Positions 19,592-28,411 of a stretch of DNA of 64,000 bases are shown here, in pieces (position 1 is the stretch's first letter; the number at the start of each line of letters is the position of its first letter). The stretch lies in NCBI RefSeq assembly GCF_022229005.1, contig NZ_JAKKFD010000011.1:62001-126000 (forward strand), read 5' to 3'. The position numbers and the translations under genes were made by a program. The notes below the pieces were generated by a model, which had not been told where the DNA came from, did no database searches, and saw only the letters and a program-made list of their open reading frames with translations. Source of the DNA: Micromonospora trifolii. GTDB taxonomy: Bacteria; Actinomycetota; Actinomycetes; Mycobacteriales; Micromonosporaceae.

Positions 19592-20962
19592 TCAACCGCC
19601 CGCCGGCACCTCCGGATCGACCGGCGCGGTGGAGGTGGGGGGTGGATCAGACGGCGGGGGCGCGCCGGTCGTCGGCGGCGCGCCCGTCGTGGGCGCCGCG
19701 CTGGTCGGCGGTGCCGTGGTGCCGCCCACCGTTGGCGTCGGCGGGCCGACCGTCTGGCTGGGTTCCAGGCTCGGCGTGGCGGAGATCGAGGCCGACGGGG
19801 AGTTGCCGGGGGCGTTCGGCCGGTTCGGCCGGCCCGGCTCGACACTGGTGATCTGCTCGTTCGCCGCTGGCGGGTCGACCGGGCCGCTCGGCGCCACCGT
19901 CGGCGAGGTGGTCGGCAGATTGACCGCCGGGTCCTCGCTGGCGTTGCGCGTCGCGGCCAGTGCCGCGCCGAGCCCGACCAGCGCGACCAGCACGGCCGCC
20001 GCCGCGCCGACCAGCGGACCCCGCCGTCGCTGGCGCCCGGTCGCCACAGCGGCGCCGGCCGGCACGTCCGTGCGGGTGCCCGGCCCAGCGTCACGCAGCG
20101 CGACCGGCCCGGCCATCGCCGTCGGCGGCTCGCCGCCGGTGACCGCCGTCCGAGCGGCCTCGGCCATCGCCGCTCCGCTGCTGAAGCGCTCCAGCGGATC
20201 CTTGGCCAGGGCCCGCGACACCAGGGCGCGGACCGCCTCCGGAATGTCGTGCGGCAGCTCCGGCGGCTCGTCGTCCAGGTGCCGCACGGCGACCTGGAGA
20301 GGATTGTCGCCGGTGAACGGCGGACTGCCGGTCAGGCAGCAGTAGGTGACCGCGCCCAGCGCGTAGATGTCGGTGGCACCGCTGACCGGGCGACCTGCGG
20401 CCTGCTCGGGAGCCATGTAGAGGGCGGTGCCCGGCACCGCGTTGGTGCTGGTGATGCTGGTGATGTCGGTGGAGCGGGCCACGCCGAAGTCCACCAGGAC
20501 GACAGTGCCGTCCTCCTGCACCAGCAGGTTGCTGGGCTTCACGTCGCGGTGCACGATGCCGCCGCGATGCGCCGCGTTGAGCGCTGCGGCCGCCTGGGCC
20601 ACGATCGACATCGTCTCGGCGACGTCGAGCCGCCCGGCCGCCTCGATCCGCTTGGACAACGGCTCGCCGGCGACGAACTCCATGACGAGGTAGTCCGCCC
20701 GCCCGCCGTCGGGGAGGTCGTCCGCGCCGCAGTCGAAGACCTGCACGATGCCGGGGTGCCGCAGCGCCGCCATGATCCGGGCCTCGGCGCGGAACCGGGC
20801 GATGAAGTCGGGATCGGAGACCAGCGCCGGCAGCAGAACCTTGACCGCGACCTGCCGGCCGAGGATCAGGTCGGAGGCACGCCAAACGTCGCCCATGCCG
20901 CCCGTGGCGACACGTTCGTCCAAGCGGTAGCGACCGCTGAGCACGACCTCCGATGACAACAC
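19592..20962 (-). CDS. membrane-anchored Ser/Thr protein kinase (PknB-type)
   Basis: A 456-residue protein. I prefer the GTG at 20962 because TACGGT (minus strand, 20969-20974) lies exactly six bases before it and the kinase domain begins soon after (SGRYRLDERVATGGMGDVW). A longer ATG start exists at 21013. The kinase has the VAVKVLLP Lys, GIVHRDVKPSN catalytic loop, VDFGVAR and MAPEQ. A single membrane helix (GAAAAVLVALVGLGAALAA) follows at about residue 320. The outside part is a Pro/Thr/Ser-rich tail without PASTA repeats, so its ligand differs from PknB's or is absent. Confidence 0.9.
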   Translation of the reverse strand: MLSSEVVLSGRYRLDERVATGGMGDVWRASDLILGRQVAVKVLLPALVSDPDFIARFRAEARIMAALRHPGIVQVFDCGADDLPDGGRADYLVMEFVAGEPLSKRIEAAGRLDVAETMSIVAQAAAALNAAHRGGIVHRDVKPSNLLVQEDGTVVLVDFGVARSTDITSITSTNAVPGTALYMAPEQAAGRPVSGATDIYALGAVTYCCLTGSPPFTGDNPLQVAVRHLDDEPPELPHDIPEAVRALVSRALAKDPLERFSSGAAMAEAARTAVTGGEPPTAMAGPVALRDAGPGTRTDVPAGAAVATGRQRRRGPLVGAAAAVLVALVGLGAALAATRNASEDPAVNLPTTSPTVAPSGPVDPPAANEQITSVEPGRPNRPNAPGNSPSASISATPSLEPSQTVGPPTPTVGGTTAPPTSAAPTTGAPPTTGAPPPSDPPPTSTAPVDPEVPAGG

Positions 20963-21499
20963 CGCGTTACCGTACCTAGAGTGGCGACGGGCGGCGCGCC
21001 GTGGCAGGGCCACCGGGCGGCCGGTAAAGACTGGCTGATCCGGCGTGACCTGTGTGGACGCTCAACTTCTGTGACGCTGCGAATCTGTGGTGTCACAAAA
21101 AGCGACTATTTCCGTCGTCCGGGTCGCCGATGGTCGCAAGAAACCGCCGTCAGGCGTGGTTGGCGTCTGTCGCGCACCGACCGTTACGACGACGCGCCGC
21201 CGGGCCGGTTTGATAATTGTCACTCTTCCGTGACACGACGCCGACTTGTCGCGTCGTGAGCCCCCTCTTAGCGTTAGCCCGGCTCGCCCCCTTCCGGCTA
21301 CCTCGGCGGGCAGCGCGCCGATCGACCACCCTGGCGTTGGCCCCGGACCCGCCGCCCCGACAATCGTGGTCACGGGCACAATCAGAGCGGTGGAGGGCGG
21401 TGCGGTGCGGGTGCTGATCGGGCGGACGACCCGTGCCGCGTGGCGTACGCCAGCCCGGTTGGCCGGGCCGACACGCCCCGAACGACGCGTGGGCCGCGC
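20963..21499. other. 537-bp divergent intergenic region with GTGAC/GTCAC inverted motifs
   Basis: No gene is visible. Relatively AT-rich stretches at about 21060-21115 and 21205-21245 contain GTGAC at 21071, GTCAC at 21092, and the perfect inverted repeat TGTCAC-TCTTCC-GTGACA at 21218-21235. A 7-bp hairpin (CACGACG/CGTCGTG) follows immediately. These may be operators for the sigma-factor operon or the divergent kinase. Confidence 0.4.
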
Positions 21500-22132
21500 A
21501 TGACCGCCGACCTGTCGAAGGTGGTGAGCGACGCGCAGGCCGGAGACGAGGAGGCGTTCCGCTTCCTCTACCGCAGTCTCCAGCCCGGGCTGCTGCGGTA
21601 CCTGACCGCGCTCGTCGGGGCCGACGCCGAGGACGTCGCCTCCGAGGCCTGGCTCCAGATCTCCCGTGACCTGCCCGGCTTCAGCGGTGGCGAGTTCCGC
21701 GCCTGGGCTGTCACCATCGCCCGTAACCGCGCGATGGACCACCTGCGTCGGATGCGCCGCCGCCCTTCGCTCCCGGTCCCGGTCCAGGCGCTCGCCGAGC
21801 TCGCCAGCGACGCGGACACCGCCGAGCGAGCCAGCGAGACGATCGGTACCGAGACCGCCCTCGCGCTGATCGCCACCCTGCCGCCCCGGGAGGCCGAAGC
21901 CGTCCTGCTGCGGGCCGTGATCGGGCTGGACGCGGGATCCGCCGGCCGGGTGCTGGGCCGCCGGGCCGGCGCCGTGCGGACCGCCGCTCACCGCGGCCTA
22001 CGCCGGCTCGCGGTCCTGCTGGAGCGGCAGACCCTGACCGAGGCTTCGGTCGGGGTCGAGGGGGTGCCACCGCCGCGTGCGGGAGGCGGCCCCGCACTGC
22101 GGGCATCGCACGTCGAACCGGCGGACGGCTGA
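21500..22132 (+). CDS. ECF-type RNA polymerase sigma factor
   Basis: The 210-residue protein has sigma-70 region 2 (AFRFLYRSLQPGLLRYLTALVGADAEDVASEAWLQISRDL, then FRAWAVTIARNRAMDHLRR) and a region 4 of about 55 residues (LATLPPREAEAVLLRAVIGLDAGSAGRVLGRRAGAVRTAAHRGLRRL). I start it at the ATG at 21500, where region 2 homology begins within 15 residues. The tail after residue 180 is low complexity. It is followed 16 bases later by a single-span membrane protein that may be its anti-sigma factor or partner. Confidence 0.88.
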   Translation: MTADLSKVVSDAQAGDEEAFRFLYRSLQPGLLRYLTALVGADAEDVASEAWLQISRDLPGFSGGEFRAWAVTIARNRAMDHLRRMRRRPSLPVPVQALAELASDADTAERASETIGTETALALIATLPPREAEAVLLRAVIGLDAGSAGRVLGRRAGAVRTAAHRGLRRLAVLLERQTLTEASVGVEGVPPPRAGGGPALRASHVEPADG

Positions 22133-22148
22133 CGTGAGGGGACTCCCG

Positions 22149-22949
22149 ATGAACCCGTTCCGGCGGGCCGACCATGCCGACACCGAGCGGCTGCTCGACT
22201 CGGCCCACGCCCGGGCGGACGCCACGCTGGATCAGGGCCACCCCGTCACGCCCACGGAAACGGACGCGACCTCGCCCGAGGTGCACCTGAGCGCTCCGAA
22301 CGTACCCCCGGTCGAGCCGGTGGCCGCGTTGCTCGCCGCAGCGGCCGCCCCCGTCCGCCCAGGCGAGTTGGCCGGGGAGGAGGCCGCTGTGGCGGCGTTC
22401 CGGGCCGCCCGCGCCAACCCGGCGGCGGCCGTGCCGCAGCGGCCACACCGTCGCCGGGTGACCACCGGCGCGGTTGCCTGGATCGGCGCGGTGGCAGCTA
22501 CCGCCACCGCGGGGGCCGCCTTCGCCGCGGTCACCCGGGACCGAGCGCCAGACCCGGTCGCACCGGCACCGTCGCGCCCGTCACCCTCGCCGCACCACAG
22601 CACATCCCGGTCGGCCGAGCCCGGTCGGTCGGTGGCCCCGGTGGCCCCGTCGCCGGGCGCGCCGTCGCCCGTCACCACAACGCCGCCGGCCAGCCCCGCT
22701 CCCGTCGGCCAGGTGCACGGGCTGTGCCGCGCGTGGCGGGCGAAGAAGCCCGAGCAGCGGGAGAAGGCGCTACGTACGCCGGCCTTCCAGAAGCTCGTGA
22801 CAGCCGCTGGCGGCCCCGCCGAGGTCGAGGCGTACTGCCAGCGGCTGGTGCCTGAGACGAAGCCGTCCGAGCCGGCGAAGGGCAAGCCGTCGCCATCGGC
22901 GAAGGCACCACAGTCACCGCCGCGACCGGGCCACCCCGCTGGCGGCTGA
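22149..22949 (+). CDS. single-span membrane protein, possible anti-sigma partner
   Basis: The 266-residue protein has a hydrophilic N-terminal ~100 residues, one membrane helix (TGAVAWIGAVAATATAGAAFAAV) and a Pro/Ser/Thr-rich outer linker. A short conserved-looking C-terminal block follows (VHGLCRAWRAKKPEQREKALRTPAFQKLVTAAGG..VEAYC). No zinc-binding anti-sigma motif (HxxxCxxC) is present, so it cannot be called ZAS-type. Position after the ECF gene and topology suggest a partner that holds or informs the sigma factor. Function is otherwise unknown. Confidence 0.6.
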   Translation: MNPFRRADHADTERLLDSAHARADATLDQGHPVTPTETDATSPEVHLSAPNVPPVEPVAALLAAAAAPVRPGELAGEEAAVAAFRAARANPAAAVPQRPHRRRVTTGAVAWIGAVAATATAGAAFAAVTRDRAPDPVAPAPSRPSPSPHHSTSRSAEPGRSVAPVAPSPGAPSPVTTTPPASPAPVGQVHGLCRAWRAKKPEQREKALRTPAFQKLVTAAGGPAEVEAYCQRLVPETKPSEPAKGKPSPSAKAPQSPPRPGHPAGG

Positions 22950-23067
22950 CCGGTCGGCCCTCGAGCGGTGTGGTTCCGCCCTGCTCCGGAAATTCGTCTG
23001 TTAGACAGAATTTGGTGGCGCCGTGCACGCCCCCGCCGGTGTCGGTGGGTGGGCTTACGGTGGCACA

Positions 23068-24342
23068 GTGTGCCGGACCCGGCGCACGGGAGAGGGGGCC
23101 CGACCCTTGGTAACGTCATCTGACCTGGACCGCAGCGCCATCCTGCGCGAGTCCGCAGCCGTAGTTCGACACCTCGCCCGGATCTGCTTCAAGACCGGCC
23201 CACCCACCCACACAGGCGTCGAACTGGAATGGACCGTGCACGACGCCGCCGATCCCGCCCGCCCCGTCGACGCGACGCGGCTGCGGGCGGCGCTGGGGCG
23301 GCACAGCCCCGTCACGCTGGATGCGACCAGCCCAGCCGAGCCGCTGCGACACGGCGGCATGGTCACCCTTGAGCCGGGTGGCCAGTTGGAGATCTCCTCC
23401 CTGCCCCGCCCCTCGGTCGCCGCGTTGATCCGCGCCACCGAAGCCGACATCGCCCAGGTCACCGACCTGCTGGCCGCCGCCGGGCTGATCCTCGGCCGCA
23501 GCGGCATCGACCCCCACCGACGGCCCCGCCCGGTGGTGGAAACCCCCCGTTACCGCGCGATGCGCGGAGCCTTCGACCGCCGCGGCCCGGCCGGCCGCAC
23601 GATGATGTACAGCACCGCCGGCCTGCAGATCTGCCTCGACGCCGGTGAGTCGGACCAGATCGCCGACCGCTGGGCCGCGGCCCACGCGGTCGGGCCCCCA
23701 CTGCTCGCGGCGTTCGCCTCCGCCGCTCGGCACGCCGGGCGGCGCACCGGTTGGGCCTCCGCCCGGATGGCCGCCTGGCTGGCCATCGAACCGGCTCGGA
23801 CCCGCCCGGTCTGGTCGCCCGCGCGGGCCGGAGACGATCCGACCGACGCCTGGGTCAGCTACGTGCTCGCCGCACCGCTGCTCTGTCTGCGCCGGCACGG
23901 CGGCGACTGGGCCGCGCCGCCCGGGGTGACCTTCGCCGACTGGCTCAATGGCGCGCTCCCACAACCGCCTACCACCGATGACCTCGACTACCACGTCAGC
24001 ACCCTCTTCCCGCCGGTGCGGCCACGCGGCTACCTGGAGCTGCGCTACCTGGACGCCCAACCCGACCGCGACTGGCGGCTGCCACTGGCGGTGCTGACCG
24101 CCCTGTTCGGCGACGCGGGCACCGTGCGCGAGGCGTACACGATCGCCACGCCGGTGGCGCACCGCTGGTCGGCCGCGGCCCGGCGCGGCCTGTCCGACCC
24201 GCCCCTGGCCGCCGCCGCCGCGGCCCTGCTCGACCTGGCCCTGACCACGCTGCCCCGACTGGAGCTGCCGGCCAGCACCCACGACGAGATCCAACGGGGG
24301 GTACGCCAGCGGCTGGCGAGCGCAGGAAGGGGAGACCAGTGA
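23068..24342 (+). CDS. egtA: ergothioneine biosynthesis glutamate-cysteine ligase EgtA
   Basis: A ~424-residue GCS2-family ligase that joins Glu and Cys to give the gamma-glutamylcysteine used by EgtB. Motifs are GVELEWTVHD, LEPGGQLEISSLP, RTMMYSTAGLQICLD and PRGYLELRYLDAQPD. I place the start at the GTG at 23068 because TACGGT (23056-23061) lies exactly six bases upstream; a TTG at 23107 with a GGGAGAGGGGG site is the alternative. It is the first gene of egtABCD and overlaps egtB by four bases. Confidence 0.92.
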   Translation: MCRTRRTGEGARPLVTSSDLDRSAILRESAAVVRHLARICFKTGPPTHTGVELEWTVHDAADPARPVDATRLRAALGRHSPVTLDATSPAEPLRHGGMVTLEPGGQLEISSLPRPSVAALIRATEADIAQVTDLLAAAGLILGRSGIDPHRRPRPVVETPRYRAMRGAFDRRGPAGRTMMYSTAGLQICLDAGESDQIADRWAAAHAVGPPLLAAFASAARHAGRRTGWASARMAAWLAIEPARTRPVWSPARAGDDPTDAWVSYVLAAPLLCLRRHGGDWAAPPGVTFADWLNGALPQPPTTDDLDYHVSTLFPPVRPRGYLELRYLDAQPDRDWRLPLAVLTALFGDAGTVREAYTIATPVAHRWSAAARRGLSDPPLAAAAAALLDLALTTLPRLELPASTHDEIQRGVRQRLASAGRGDQ

Positions 24343-24437
24343 GCGCGAGGAGTGAGCCGGGGTTGCGAGCCTCGCAGTCGCGAACGGAAGGCGGTTCGGT
24401 GAGCGCGAGGAGTGAGCCGGGGTTGCGAGCCTCGCAG
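24339..24437 (+). repeat. 60-bp-period direct repeat at the egtA/egtB junction
   Basis: Identical 39-bp units at 24339-24377 and 24399-24437 are separated by 21 bp. They start with the egtB GTG start triplet and contain GAGCGCGAGGAGTGAG. This looks like a dispersed extragenic repeat that has spread into the reading frame. Confidence 0.85.
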
Positions 24438-25760
24438 GCGGGGCGGGTCGACGGGGAGCAGTTGCGTGACCGCATCGCTGTGGAGTTGGCGCGGGCCCGG
24501 TCCCGGACCGCATTGCTGACCGAGGTGGTCGACGACGCCGACCTGACGCGCCAGCACTCACCGCTGATGTCGCCGCTGGTCTGGGACCTCGCCCATGTCG
24601 GTAACCAGGAGGAGCTCTGGTTGGTCCGGGACGTCGGGGGCCGGGAGCCGGTCCGGTGTGACATCGACGAGTTGTACGACGCGTTCAAGCAGCCGCGCCG
24701 GGACCGCCCGGCGCTGCCCCTGTTGCCGCCGGCGGAGGCGCGCGCCTATCTGGCGACAGTTCGGGACAAGGTGCACGACCTGCTCGACGCGGTGGCCTTC
24801 ACCGAGCGGCCGCTGGTCGCCGACGGGTTCGCCTTCGGCATGATCGTGCAGCACGAGCAGCAGCACGACGAGACGATGCTCGCCACCCACCAGCTGCGTT
24901 CGGGGCCGGCGGTGCTGCACGCCCCGGCGCCGCCTGAGCCGTCGGTCCGGTTCGGCGCGGAGGTGCTGGTGCCGGCAGGCGAGTTCACCATGGGCACCGA
25001 CACCGATCCGTGGGCGTTGGACAACGAACGTCCGGCGCACCGGGTCGACCTCCCGGCGTACGTCATCGACGCCGCTCCGGTGACCAACGGCCAGTTCGCG
25101 GCCTTCATCGCCGACGGCGGGTACACCGATGAGCGCTGGTGGAGCCCGGCGGGCTGGGAGCACCGGGTTCGGGAGCAGCTCAGCGCGCCGATGCACTGGC
25201 GTCCGGACGGCGACTGGTGGTCGTACCGGCGCTTCGGTCAGTGGGCGCGGGTGCGTGCCGACGAACCGGTGGTGCACGTGTGCTGGTACGAGGCGCAGGC
25301 GTACGCGGCGTGGGCCGGCAAGCGGCTGCCGACCGAGGCGGAGTGGGAGAAGGCGGCCCGGTGGGACCCGACGACCGGGCGGTCGCGTCGGTACCCGTGG
25401 GGGGACGAGGACCCGAGCGAGGAGCACGCCAACCTCGATCAGCGCCATCTGCGGCCGGCGCCGGTGGGCGCGTACCCGGCGGGTGCCTCGCCGTTGGGTG
25501 TGCACCAGCTCATCGGTGACGTCTGGGAGTGGACCTCGACCGCGTTCGATGGGCATCCGGGGTTCGCCGCGTTCCCCTATCGCGAATACTCGGAGGTCTT
25601 CTTCGGCGGCGACCACCGGGTGCTGCGCGGTGGCTCCTTCGGCACCGACCGTTCTGCCTGCCGGGGCACCTTCCGTAACTGGGACTATCCGATCCGCCGG
25701 CAGATCTTCAGCGGTTTCCGCTGCGCCCGGGACGCGCGACCGGACGAGTCGTACCGGTGA
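24339..25760 (+). CDS. egtB: ergothioneine biosynthesis iron-dependent sulfoxide synthase EgtB
   Basis: The 473-residue protein has an N-terminal DinB-like domain with the iron-binding HxxxHxE (HEQQHDE, about residues 171-177) and a C-terminal FGE-sulfatase domain (PAGEFTMGTDTDPWALDNERPAHRV, WAGKRLPTEAEWEKAAR, GDVWEWTSTAF). It couples gamma-Glu-Cys to hercynine with oxygen. The first ~40 residues are odd: a 39-bp sequence is repeated exactly at a 60-bp period (24339 and 24399), encoding SARSEPGLRASQ twice. A start at the second GTG (24399) or later is therefore possible. Confidence 0.93.
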   Translation: MSARSEPGLRASQSRTEGGSVSARSEPGLRASQAGRVDGEQLRDRIAVELARARSRTALLTEVVDDADLTRQHSPLMSPLVWDLAHVGNQEELWLVRDVGGREPVRCDIDELYDAFKQPRRDRPALPLLPPAEARAYLATVRDKVHDLLDAVAFTERPLVADGFAFGMIVQHEQQHDETMLATHQLRSGPAVLHAPAPPEPSVRFGAEVLVPAGEFTMGTDTDPWALDNERPAHRVDLPAYVIDAAPVTNGQFAAFIADGGYTDERWWSPAGWEHRVREQLSAPMHWRPDGDWWSYRRFGQWARVRADEPVVHVCWYEAQAYAAWAGKRLPTEAEWEKAARWDPTTGRSRRYPWGDEDPSEEHANLDQRHLRPAPVGAYPAGASPLGVHQLIGDVWEWTSTAFDGHPGFAAFPYREYSEVFFGGDHRVLRGGSFGTDRSACRGTFRNWDYPIRRQIFSGFRCARDARPDESYR

Positions 25761-25803
25761 GTCGCCGTTCGACCGGCGGCCCGGCGGCGGGCCGGGGGCG
25801 CTG

Positions 25804-26580
25804 ATGTGTCGCCACCTGGCCTACCTGGGGCCGCCGGTCACCCTGGCCGAGCTGTTGTTCGACCCTCCGCACTCGCTGGTGCGGCAGTCCTGGGCGCCCC
25901 GCGACATGCGCGGCGGCGGCACGATCAACGCCGACGGGTTCGGCGTCGGTTGGTACCCGGGCGAGGGTGAGCCGGTGCGGTACCGGCGGGCACAGCCGAT
26001 CTGGAGTGACCCGACCATCGCCCAACTGGCGGCGGTGACCCGCAGCGCGGCGGTGGTGGCGGCGGTGCGTTCGGCCACGGTCGGGATGGCGGTGCTCGAC
26101 GGCGCGGCGGCGCCCTTCGCGGAGGGGCGGTGGCTGTTCAGCCACAACGGTCTGGTTCGCGGCTGGCCGGACGCCGTGGTGCCGCTCGCCGCCGGTCTGC
26201 CGGTGCGTGACCTGCTCACCCTGGACGCCACCACCGACTCGGCGCTGCTCTGGGCGCTGGTGCGGCATCGGTTGCGTGCTGGCGCCGACCCGGTCGAGGC
26301 GGTCGGGCGGACGGTGACCGACGTCGCCGCCGCCGCCCCCGGGTCGCGGCTCAACCTGCTGCTTTCCGACGGGCACCGGGTGGTGGCCAGCGTGGCGGGG
26401 CACGCGTTGTCGGTCCGCGAGACGCCGGGTTCGGTGCTGCTCGCCTCTGAGCCACACGACGACGATCCAGGGTGGCGGTCGGTGCCGGAGGGGCACCTCG
26501 TCGTCGCCACCGCGGGCGAGGTGCTGGTACGTCCACTGCCGACCCCGGTGAGCAGCGCCGGGCAGGCACGCAACGGCTGA
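25804..26580 (+). CDS. egtC: ergothioneine biosynthesis glutamine amidotransferase-type hydrolase EgtC
   Basis: The 258-residue class II amidotransferase-fold enzyme starts MCRHLAYLG, leaving Cys2 as nucleophile. It removes the gamma-glutamyl group from the hercynyl-sulfoxide conjugate. NADGFGVGWYPG, FSHNGLVRGW and TTDSALLWALV are typical of the family. It begins 43 bases after egtB and is followed by egtD. Confidence 0.92.
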   Translation: MCRHLAYLGPPVTLAELLFDPPHSLVRQSWAPRDMRGGGTINADGFGVGWYPGEGEPVRYRRAQPIWSDPTIAQLAAVTRSAAVVAAVRSATVGMAVLDGAAAPFAEGRWLFSHNGLVRGWPDAVVPLAAGLPVRDLLTLDATTDSALLWALVRHRLRAGADPVEAVGRTVTDVAAAAPGSRLNLLLSDGHRVVASVAGHALSVRETPGSVLLASEPHDDDPGWRSVPEGHLVVATAGEVLVRPLPTPVSSAGQARNG

Positions 26581-26601
26581 TCGAACGAAAGGAGCGAACC
26601 G

Positions 26602-27567
26602 ATGACCGCGGAACCCCTGGAGATCTACCTCGAAGAGGGTGACCTGGAGCGTGGCCTGCGCGACGACGTCCGGGCGGGGCTGAGCGCCGAGCGGAAGTGG
26701 CTGCCGCCGAAGTGGTTCTACGACGCCCGGGGCAGCGAACTCTTCGAGGAGATCACCCGACTGCCCGAGTACTACCCGACCCGGGCCGAGCGGGCCGTGC
26801 TGGCCGCGCACGCTCCCGACATCGCGGCGCTGACCGGGGCCAAGACGCTCATCGAGTTGGGCTCCGGTTCGTCGGAGAAGACCCGGCTGCTGTTGGACGC
26901 CTTCACCCGCCGGGGTGGGCTGGGCACGTTCGTCCCGCTCGACGTGTCGGTCAGTGCGCTGCGCGGTTCCACCGCCCAGATCGCGGCCGACTATCCCCGC
27001 CTGCGGGTGCGGGGCATCGTGGGGGACTTCACCCGGCAACTGGACCGGCTGCCCACCGGCGGCCGGCGGTTGGTGGTGTTCCTCGGCGGCACCATCGGCA
27101 ACCTGTTGCCCACCGAGCGGGCCGAGTTCCTGACGGCGATGCGCGCCGCGTTGGAGGTCGGCGACTGGTTGTTGCTCGGTACGGACCTGGTGAAGGACCC
27201 GTCGGTGATCGTGCCGGCCTACGACGACGCCGCCGGGGTCACCGCCGAGTTCAACCGCAACGTGCTGCACGTGATCAATCGGGAGTTGGGCGCCGATTTC
27301 GACCCGGCGGCGTTCGAGCACGTCGCCGTCTGGGATTCCGACCACGAGTGGATCGAGATGCGGTTGCGGGCGACCCGGCCGATGAGCGTGCGGGTGCTGG
27401 GGCTGACTGTCGATTTCGCGGCGGGGGAGGAGCTGCGTACGGAGGTGTCGGCGAAGTTCCACCGGGAGGGGATCGCCGCGGAGCTGGCCACGGCCGGCTT
27501 CGCCACCGCGGAGTTCTGGACCGACCCGGACGCGCTCTTCGGCGTCACGCTGGCGCGGGCGCGGTGA
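26602..27567 (+). CDS. egtD: L-histidine N-alpha-methyltransferase EgtD
   Basis: The 321-residue SAM-dependent enzyme makes hercynine by trimethylating histidine. It shows PPKWFYDARGSELFEEITRLPEYYPTRAE, the SAM-binding IELGSGSSEKTRLLLDA and FLGGTIGNL. A clear AAAGGAG ribosome site precedes the ATG. It ends the operon; no PLP-dependent egtE lyase follows. Confidence 0.95.
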   Translation: MTAEPLEIYLEEGDLERGLRDDVRAGLSAERKWLPPKWFYDARGSELFEEITRLPEYYPTRAERAVLAAHAPDIAALTGAKTLIELGSGSSEKTRLLLDAFTRRGGLGTFVPLDVSVSALRGSTAQIAADYPRLRVRGIVGDFTRQLDRLPTGGRRLVVFLGGTIGNLLPTERAEFLTAMRAALEVGDWLLLGTDLVKDPSVIVPAYDDAAGVTAEFNRNVLHVINRELGADFDPAAFEHVAVWDSDHEWIEMRLRATRPMSVRVLGLTVDFAAGEELRTEVSAKFHREGIAAELATAGFATAEFWTDPDALFGVTLARAR

Positions 27568-27607
27568 GCCTGTTCACCCGGCTCGGCCGGGCGGGGCGGT
27601 GATCCGA

Positions 27608-27613
27608 TAGGCT
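27608..27613 (+). promoter_or_regulatory. -10 box of the manganese riboswitch transcript
   Basis: TAGGCT places transcription start near 27620, exactly at the first base of the aptamer's P1 helix. Confidence 0.5.
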
Positions 27614-27619
27614 GATCAC

Positions 27620-27780
27620 GCGAAGGGGAGTAGCCCCCAATGTCGTGGTCGACATACTGGTGCGTTCCGCATCCGGCCACGCGGCCCCGGTTCTCCCGGG
27701 GCGGGCGAGACCTTCGACTCAGGCTGTTGCAGCCGGGTCGAGGGCGCCCCTGTACCTCCTCCCGGCCTGAACGGGAAGGA
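27620..27780 (+). promoter_or_regulatory. yybP-ykoY manganese riboswitch
   Basis: P1 is CGAAGG (27621-27626) paired with CCTTCG (27711-27716). The conserved GGGGAGTAG sits at 27624-27632 and the matching GGCGAGACC at about 27704-27712; both are hallmark loops of the Mn2+-sensing family. Internal hairpins lie at about 27640 (TGTCG/CGACA) and 27685-27701. The expression platform begins with a hairpin at 27715-27741 that competes with P1. A second hairpin near 27760-27776 covers part of the GGAAGGA ribosome site. Mn2+ binding should free translation of the downstream exporter. Confidence 0.88.
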
Positions 27781-27784
27781 CGTC

Positions 27785-28372
27785 ATGGAGGGATTTTTCG
27801 CCGCGCTGGTCATCAGCTTCGGCGTCATCTTCGTCGCCGAGCTGGGGGACAAGTCCCAGCTGATGGCGCTGACCTTCGCCACGCGGTTCAAACCGATCCC
27901 GGTGCTGATCGGCATCACTGTCGCCACAGCGGTGGTGCACCTGGCGTCGGTCGCCATCGGCGTGGGTCTCGGGGCGGTGCTGCCGACCGAGTGGATCTCC
28001 CTGGTGGCCGGTGTGGCGTTCCTCGGGTTCGGCGCGTGGACGCTCCGCGGGGACAAGCTCACCGAGGAGGAGAAGCGCAAGGCGGAGAAGACCAGCAAGA
28101 CCGCGATCGTGGCGGTGTCGGTGGCGTTCTTCCTCGCCGAGCTGGGCGACAAGACGATGCTCGCCACTATCACGCTCGCCACCAAGTACGGCTGGTTCGG
28201 CACCTGGCTCGGCTCGACCATCGGCATGGTGGCCGCGGACGCGCTGGCCATCCTGGTCGGCCGGATGCTCGGTCGGCGGCTGCCGGAGAAGACCATCAAG
28301 TACGGCGCCGCGATCCTCTTCGCCATCTCCGGTCTCTGGCTGATCCTGGAGGCGGTGAACGAGCTGACCTGA
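27785..28372 (+). CDS. TMEM165/GDT1 family manganese (calcium) transporter
   Basis: The 195-residue membrane protein has six helices in two halves, each carrying the family signature E-x-G-D-K (ELGDKSQ near residue 19 and ELGDKTM near 119) and a charged central loop. Bacterial members export Mn2+. The riboswitch just upstream strongly supports a role in manganese homeostasis. The ATG follows GGAAGGA by four bases. Confidence 0.93.
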   Translation: MEGFFAALVISFGVIFVAELGDKSQLMALTFATRFKPIPVLIGITVATAVVHLASVAIGVGLGAVLPTEWISLVAGVAFLGFGAWTLRGDKLTEEEKRKAEKTSKTAIVAVSVAFFLAELGDKTMLATITLATKYGWFGTWLGSTIGMVAADALAILVGRMLGRRLPEKTIKYGAAILFAISGLWLILEAVNELT

Positions 28373-28411
28373 GCGCCGACTAGCCGCCCCGTGGGCGGGT
28401 AACGGCCCGGG

